This document shows positions 55,610 through 58,662 of a stretch of 58,662 bases of DNA, piece after piece. This DNA comes from Mesorhizobium sp. (lineage in GTDB: Bacteria > Pseudomonadota > Alphaproteobacteria > Rhizobiales > Rhizobiaceae): the NCBI RefSeq assembly GCF_005063415.1, contig NZ_SUEG01000016.1, positions 1-58,662 of the forward strand, read 5' to 3'. Below the pieces are notes generated by a model. The model was not told the origin of the DNA. It made no database searches and saw only the letters and a list, made by a program, of their open reading frames with translations. The first letter of the stretch is position 1; every line of letters begins with the position of its first letter. A program made the position numbers and the translations under genes.

Positions 55610-56656
55610 TTAATCCGGCAACAGGATCTGAAGCTTTACGTCCGCGGGCCGGGCTTCGACTGCGCGGTCGAAAACGGTGATGGAATCTTCGAAGGGGAAG
55701 GTCGCCGAAATGAGTGGCTTTAGGTCAACCCGACCCGACCCCATCAGCGCGATTGCCCGCTCATATTGGTGGGCATATCGGAACACAGTCTCGATGCGGA
55801 CTTCCTTGGTCGAGGCGGTGGCAATGTCGAGCGTCACAGGCGCCACCGGCAGGCCGACCACCACCACCGCGCCGCCGGGCCGCGGCAGATCGAGCAGGGT
55901 CTCCCATGCCTTGGACGAGCCCGAACATTCGAAAACGACATCGGCGCCCCAGCCATCGGTCAGGCGCTTTACCTCCGCCGCCAGGTTCTTGTCGCGGATG
56001 TTGACCGGGATCACGCCTTGATAGCCGCTGGCGATATCGAGCTTGGGTTGGGCGAAATCTGCAACAATGGCGCGGGCGCACCCGCCGGCGAGTGCCGCGA
56101 TCGCCACCATAGTCCCGATCGGCCCGGCGCCAATCACCACCGCCGTGTCACCAGGCGTGATCTTTGCTTTGGCAGCCGCCTGCATGCCGACAGCGAAGGG
56201 CTCCACCATGGCGCCTTCGGCAAAGCTGACATCGTCGGGCAGTTTGAATGTGTAGTTGGCGGGGTGGACGACATAGGGCGTCAACACACCGTGGATCGGC
56301 GGCGTTGCCCAGAATCTGACAGCCGGGTCAATGTTGTAGAGACCGAGCCGGCTCGCCCGCGAATTGGGATTGGGGATACCCGGCTCCATGCAGACGCGGT
56401 CGCCGACCTTCAGATGCTCGACGCCTTCCCCTGTTTCGACGACGGTGCCGGCGGCTTCGTGGCCCAAGACCATCGGCGCTTCGACCACGAACGGGCCGAT
56501 GCGGCCATGCGTGTAGTAGTGCACGTCCGAGCCGCAGATGCCCACCGTATGGATCTTGATGCGAACTTCGCCCGCGCCTACGGTCTGTGGCAGATCGATC
56601 TCACGCAGCTTGAGTTCGTGCTGGCGTTCAAGGACAAGGGCGCGAACGTTCGTCAT
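55610..56656 (-). CDS. Zinc-type alcohol dehydrogenase, xylitol/sorbitol dehydrogenase-like
   Basis: A 348-residue medium-chain dehydrogenase. ATG 56656 has GGAGATTACGTCG upstream. The catalytic zinc ligands are C41 (GICGSD), H66 and E67 (LGHEAAG). The Rossmann loop is VIGAGPIG (about 170-177). The four-Cys structural zinc lobe is absent, replaced by [17 protein letters not shown], a version I associate with bacterial xylitol dehydrogenases. It would oxidise a sugar alcohol to a ketose, in keeping with the kinase and importer downstream. It is transcribed in the same direction as the operon but separated by 345 bp. Confidence 0.88.
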   Translation of the reverse strand: MTNVRALVLERQHELKLREIDLPQTVGAGEVRIKIHTVGICGSDVHYYTHGRIGPFVVEAPMVLGHEAAGTVVETGEGVEHLKVGDRVCMEPGIPNPNSRASRLGLYNIDPAVRFWATPPIHGVLTPYVVHPANYTFKLPDDVSFAEGAMVEPFAVGMQAAAKAKITPGDTAVVIGAGPIGTMVAIAALAGGCARAIVADFAQPKLDIASGYQGVIPVNIRDKNLAAEVKRLTDGWGADVVFECSGSSKAWETLLDLPRPGGAVVVVGLPVAPVTLDIATASTKEVRIETVFRYAHQYERAIALMGSGRVDLKPLISATFPFEDSITVFDRAVEARPADVKLQILLPD

Positions 56657-57197
56657 CGACGTAATCTCCTCTATTGCCGATTGTTCGAGGCCTCCTCGAC
56701 CTTGCTTGCACTCGGCACGTTCATCATAGCCGCTCATTTAAGGCTTCAAAATCCAGTTCGGAAACGGGTGTTGCAAGATTTCGACTATCCGTACCAACTT
56801 CCCGGCCAAGGGACTTTGAAGGCCGACCATGCCGCTGCCGAATTTGCGTTTGGATCATTCAGGGTGCTCTGAGGTATCCAGTGATAGATTCGGATAGGAA
56901 CCAGTGTTTAGAGGGCGACGTGCACACTCGCTGCACACAAAGTTCTCCCATCGTTCGGTTCTGTTTTGGCGAAGAGGCGCAACAGGCCATGCTGTGACGC
57001 TATGTTTGAGAGATTGTCGCCCGGCTTCGGCTGCCCGAGCGACTGAGCACCTGACAGGGCGCCGTAGCACACGAAAGAGGGTCTTTTTACTGGGTGTGCG
57101 AGATGCTTCTGAGGGCTTCGGCAAAGCACAGGGTGGCCGAACCGGTCGCGGTCCGACGGCGAAGGCTCCGCGTTAGGCGATGTAGGTGCCGCGTCGA
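56657..57197. other. 541-bp region with no gene recognised
   Basis: Several short open frames lie here on both strands, none with a recognisable domain or ribosome site. No tRNA, insertion-sequence terminal repeat or attachment-site duplication was seen. It marks the change from the catabolic region to the accessory right end. Confidence 0.5.
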
Positions 57198-57612
57198 TCA
57201 TGGCTCCACCAGTTGCTGGATTGCGTGCATCGGTAGGACCAGCCAGAGGGAGTCCGGCAGCCGCACGAAGCCGTTTCCCTCATAGAAGGCAGCGGCGCGC
57301 TCGCTGATGGCATCCACCACCAGCATCGAGGAACCGACTGTGGCCGCGCTCGCATAGGCGCGCCGCACGGCGTCGGCGAGAAGCATCGCACCCAGGCGTT
57401 CGCCCTGACGGGCTTCCGAGACCGCCAGCCGTCCCATCAGCGTGGCGCTGACCAGCGGATAGCGCGGGATGTGCTTGCGCGCGGCGGCCGGCACGTCGCC
57501 GTGTGCAACCCCGGTTGCGCAAAGCGTATAATAGCCCAGCACGACATCCGGTTTATCAGGCTCCACTAGAATGAAGACCCCATTCGCCTTGCGCCGCACA
57601 TCTTGGCTTGCC
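57198..57612 (-). pseudogene. TacT-like GNAT acetyltransferase, N-terminus missing
   Basis: The reading QASQDVRRKANGVFILVEPD, then VLGYYTLCATGVAHGD, the RLAVSEARQGERLGAMLL acetyl-CoA motif and SMLVVDAISERAAAFY is clearly a GNAT toxin of the TacT kind. Upstream of about 57612 the homology stops at a junction with a truncated Fic gene in another frame, so roughly 30-40 N-terminal residues and the start codon are gone. A GTG at 57599 would allow a 133-residue product, but the substrate-binding N-terminal part would be missing. Confidence 0.75.
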
Positions 57613-58039
57613 TGCGTCCGGAGATAACGGTGCCGATGGTCCCGATAACCCGCTCACCCGACATCATCATCTTGTGCCAAGCGTAGAGGGTGCGGTGCGA
57701 GAGTGTATCGGCGAAATGCAAGTAAACATCGGCCATCATTTCAGTGATGCCGCGCTCGGCCGGCGGAATGTGCCTGATCTCGCTTCCCAGGCCAAGTTGC
57801 TGGCGTAACGATAATTGCAGACTCTCGCGGTTGAGGTATTCCCCTTCAATCGCGGATGTCTTCAAGGCCTCTTCGCTGATAAGGTCGATGCGGATCTGGT
57901 CGCGATCGTTGGCACCCACATGACGAAAGACGCCCAGGAACTCGCCCGATCGCAACAGGAACTCGCTTTCCAGCGGTTCCAATACCTTCTTATCGTAGGT
58001 AAAATGCGGCCAGTCAGCCTGCTCCCAATTGCATACCAT
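57606..58039 (-). pseudogene. Fic-family protein, truncated before its catalytic motif
   Basis: ATG 58039 starts a reading (MVCNWEQADWPHFTYD) typical of DUF4172/Fic proteins. The inhibitory-helix motif TSAIEG (61-66) is present, and the start of the Fic core (LYAWHKMMMSGE) follows. Homology ends near GTVISG, and the frame then runs into acetyltransferase sequence out of frame and stops at 57566. The catalytic HPFxxGNG motif is missing, so AMP transfer is impossible. A palindrome overlaps the start codon. Confidence 0.78.
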
Positions 58040-58069
58040 GAGTTATAGAACACCTTTCTATAACTCATG
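58037..58069. promoter_or_regulatory. 14-bp perfect palindrome over the Fic start codon
   Basis: Arms CATGAGTTATAGAA and TTCTATAACTCATG are separated by 5 bp, and the left arm includes the Fic ATG. It could be an autoregulatory operator or an mRNA hairpin hiding the start codon. A weaker GAGCTATAG/CTATGCC-like copy lies just to the right (about 58086-58106). Confidence 0.5.
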
Positions 58070-58662
58070 ATGCCGCGACAGGTGAGCTATAGCATTCCTC
58101 GCTATGCCTCAGGGTCTTCTCGGATACGTCAACATTGGCGAACGTGTTCGGGGTTCGAGGTGTAGACCGCTATATCGCAAGACCCACTGTTGAGGAGGCC
58201 TTCTTGCGGTCGCGCCAATCTGTTTGGCGGCACCGCAGATTTTCCTGATTGCGCCGGAGTTGATCCAACCCAGGTCGGCTCTGAAAGGGCCGCTGGACAC
58301 GTTGAAGGACATAGCTTGAGGCGCCCCGAGAACCGGTCTTTGCACAGCTCCCCTCACGCAGGTATCAAGGGCCGACACGTGTAGCGTCATTATGGAAATC
58401 AGCGGCGGTTCGTACCTCACAGGCGTGGCGCGGCTTTGCCTGTTCAAGATGTGGGCACGGCTCGGATCTGAACCGGTAGGCTGGAGCACGGAGCCGGCCC
58501 CGACGGGCCCTCGGGCTGGGCACCGGGAACTGTCCTGTCCCTTGGCACTGGAACCTGATTTCGGGCCAGTCCAACTGGCGGTTGCTAGACGTATAGCAAC
58601 TCATGTGCCTAAGTTTGCCTACGGCCCGCGCGCACCTGGCAAGCCCGCCCACCCTAGTCCCC
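58070..58662. other. 593-bp right end with no gene recognised
   Basis: Open frames on the minus strand (58109-58489 and 58365-58652) have no family similarity I can name. A second short palindrome, GTTGCTA - 6 nt - TAGCAAC (58581-58600), ends next to ACTCATG and so resembles the right flank of the palindrome at 58037-58069. The region may continue outside the window. Confidence 0.4.

Noticed and set aside
58109..58652. Two overlapping minus-strand open frames of 126 and 95 residues at the right end
   Set aside because: Neither has a recognisable domain, ribosome site or sensible composition. They are left as unassigned sequence.

Overview
The window looks like chromosomal DNA of an alphaproteobacterium of the order Rhizobiales, most likely Mesorhizobium or a close relative. 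This rests on the high GC content, tightly packed genes with ATGA or TGATG overlaps, an imp-type type VI secretion (T6SS) locus with its own PpkA/PppA/Fha control, and large ABC-transporter catabolic operons. Species is inferred from gene content only, because no rRNA or other marker is present.

Positions 1-36124 hold a complete T6SS locus. The main operon reads on the minus strand from 33036 down to about 12780: tssA, tssB, tssC, hcp, tssE, tssF, tssG, an Fha/TagH protein, tssJ, tssK, tssL, tssM, tagF. It continues without a break into an effector cassette: a DUF2169 protein, a thiolase-fold protein that has lost its catalytic residues, a PAAR-like (DUF4150) protein with an unrecognised Cys/Lys-rich C-terminal domain, and a beta-propeller-like protein that is the natural immunity candidate. 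The ATPase gene tssH (clpV) is divergent at 33374. A vgrG/DUF6484/TIGR02270-like operon lies on the plus strand at 9538-12641. Beyond it, again on the minus strand, is a second diverged fha-tssL-tssM set (9293-2858), followed by pppA and a partial ppkA at the window edge. So there are two TssL-TssM pairs and two Fha proteins but one TssJ, one sheath, one baseplate and one ATPase. Both TssL proteins carry a DPFG element followed by a Thr at residue 14 or 16, like the phospho-switch described for Agrobacterium TssL.

The T6SS block is bordered by toxin-antitoxin loci in decay. An Xre/MbcA-type antitoxin sits with a frameshifted RES toxin (2035-2679), a VapB-type antitoxin has no toxin (36254-36487), and an MNT antitoxin is paired with a HEPN toxin carrying two compensating frameshifts (36926-37573). 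After these come an AI-2E family exporter, a small conserved protein and a Tim44-like membrane protein.

Positions 40644-56656 hold two convergent catabolic regions. The plus-strand operon encodes a FadR-type GntR regulator, with a visible promoter and palindromic operator, an enolase-superfamily sugar-acid dehydratase, and a ribose-type ABC transporter. The minus-strand operon encodes a MalFG/UgpB-type importer, an FGGY kinase, an AraM-like dehydrogenase, the transporter ATPase, a GpsA-like dehydrogenase and a SorC-type regulator. A xylitol/sorbitol-type alcohol dehydrogenase lies just upstream. Together these suggest import, phosphorylation and oxidation of a polyol or similar sugar by a route I cannot assign.

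The right end (56657-58662) is accessory DNA. It has an out-of-frame junction between a truncated Fic protein and a truncated TacT-like acetyltransferase, with a 14-bp palindrome at the Fic start codon. No tRNA, rRNA, CRISPR array or intact insertion sequence was found.
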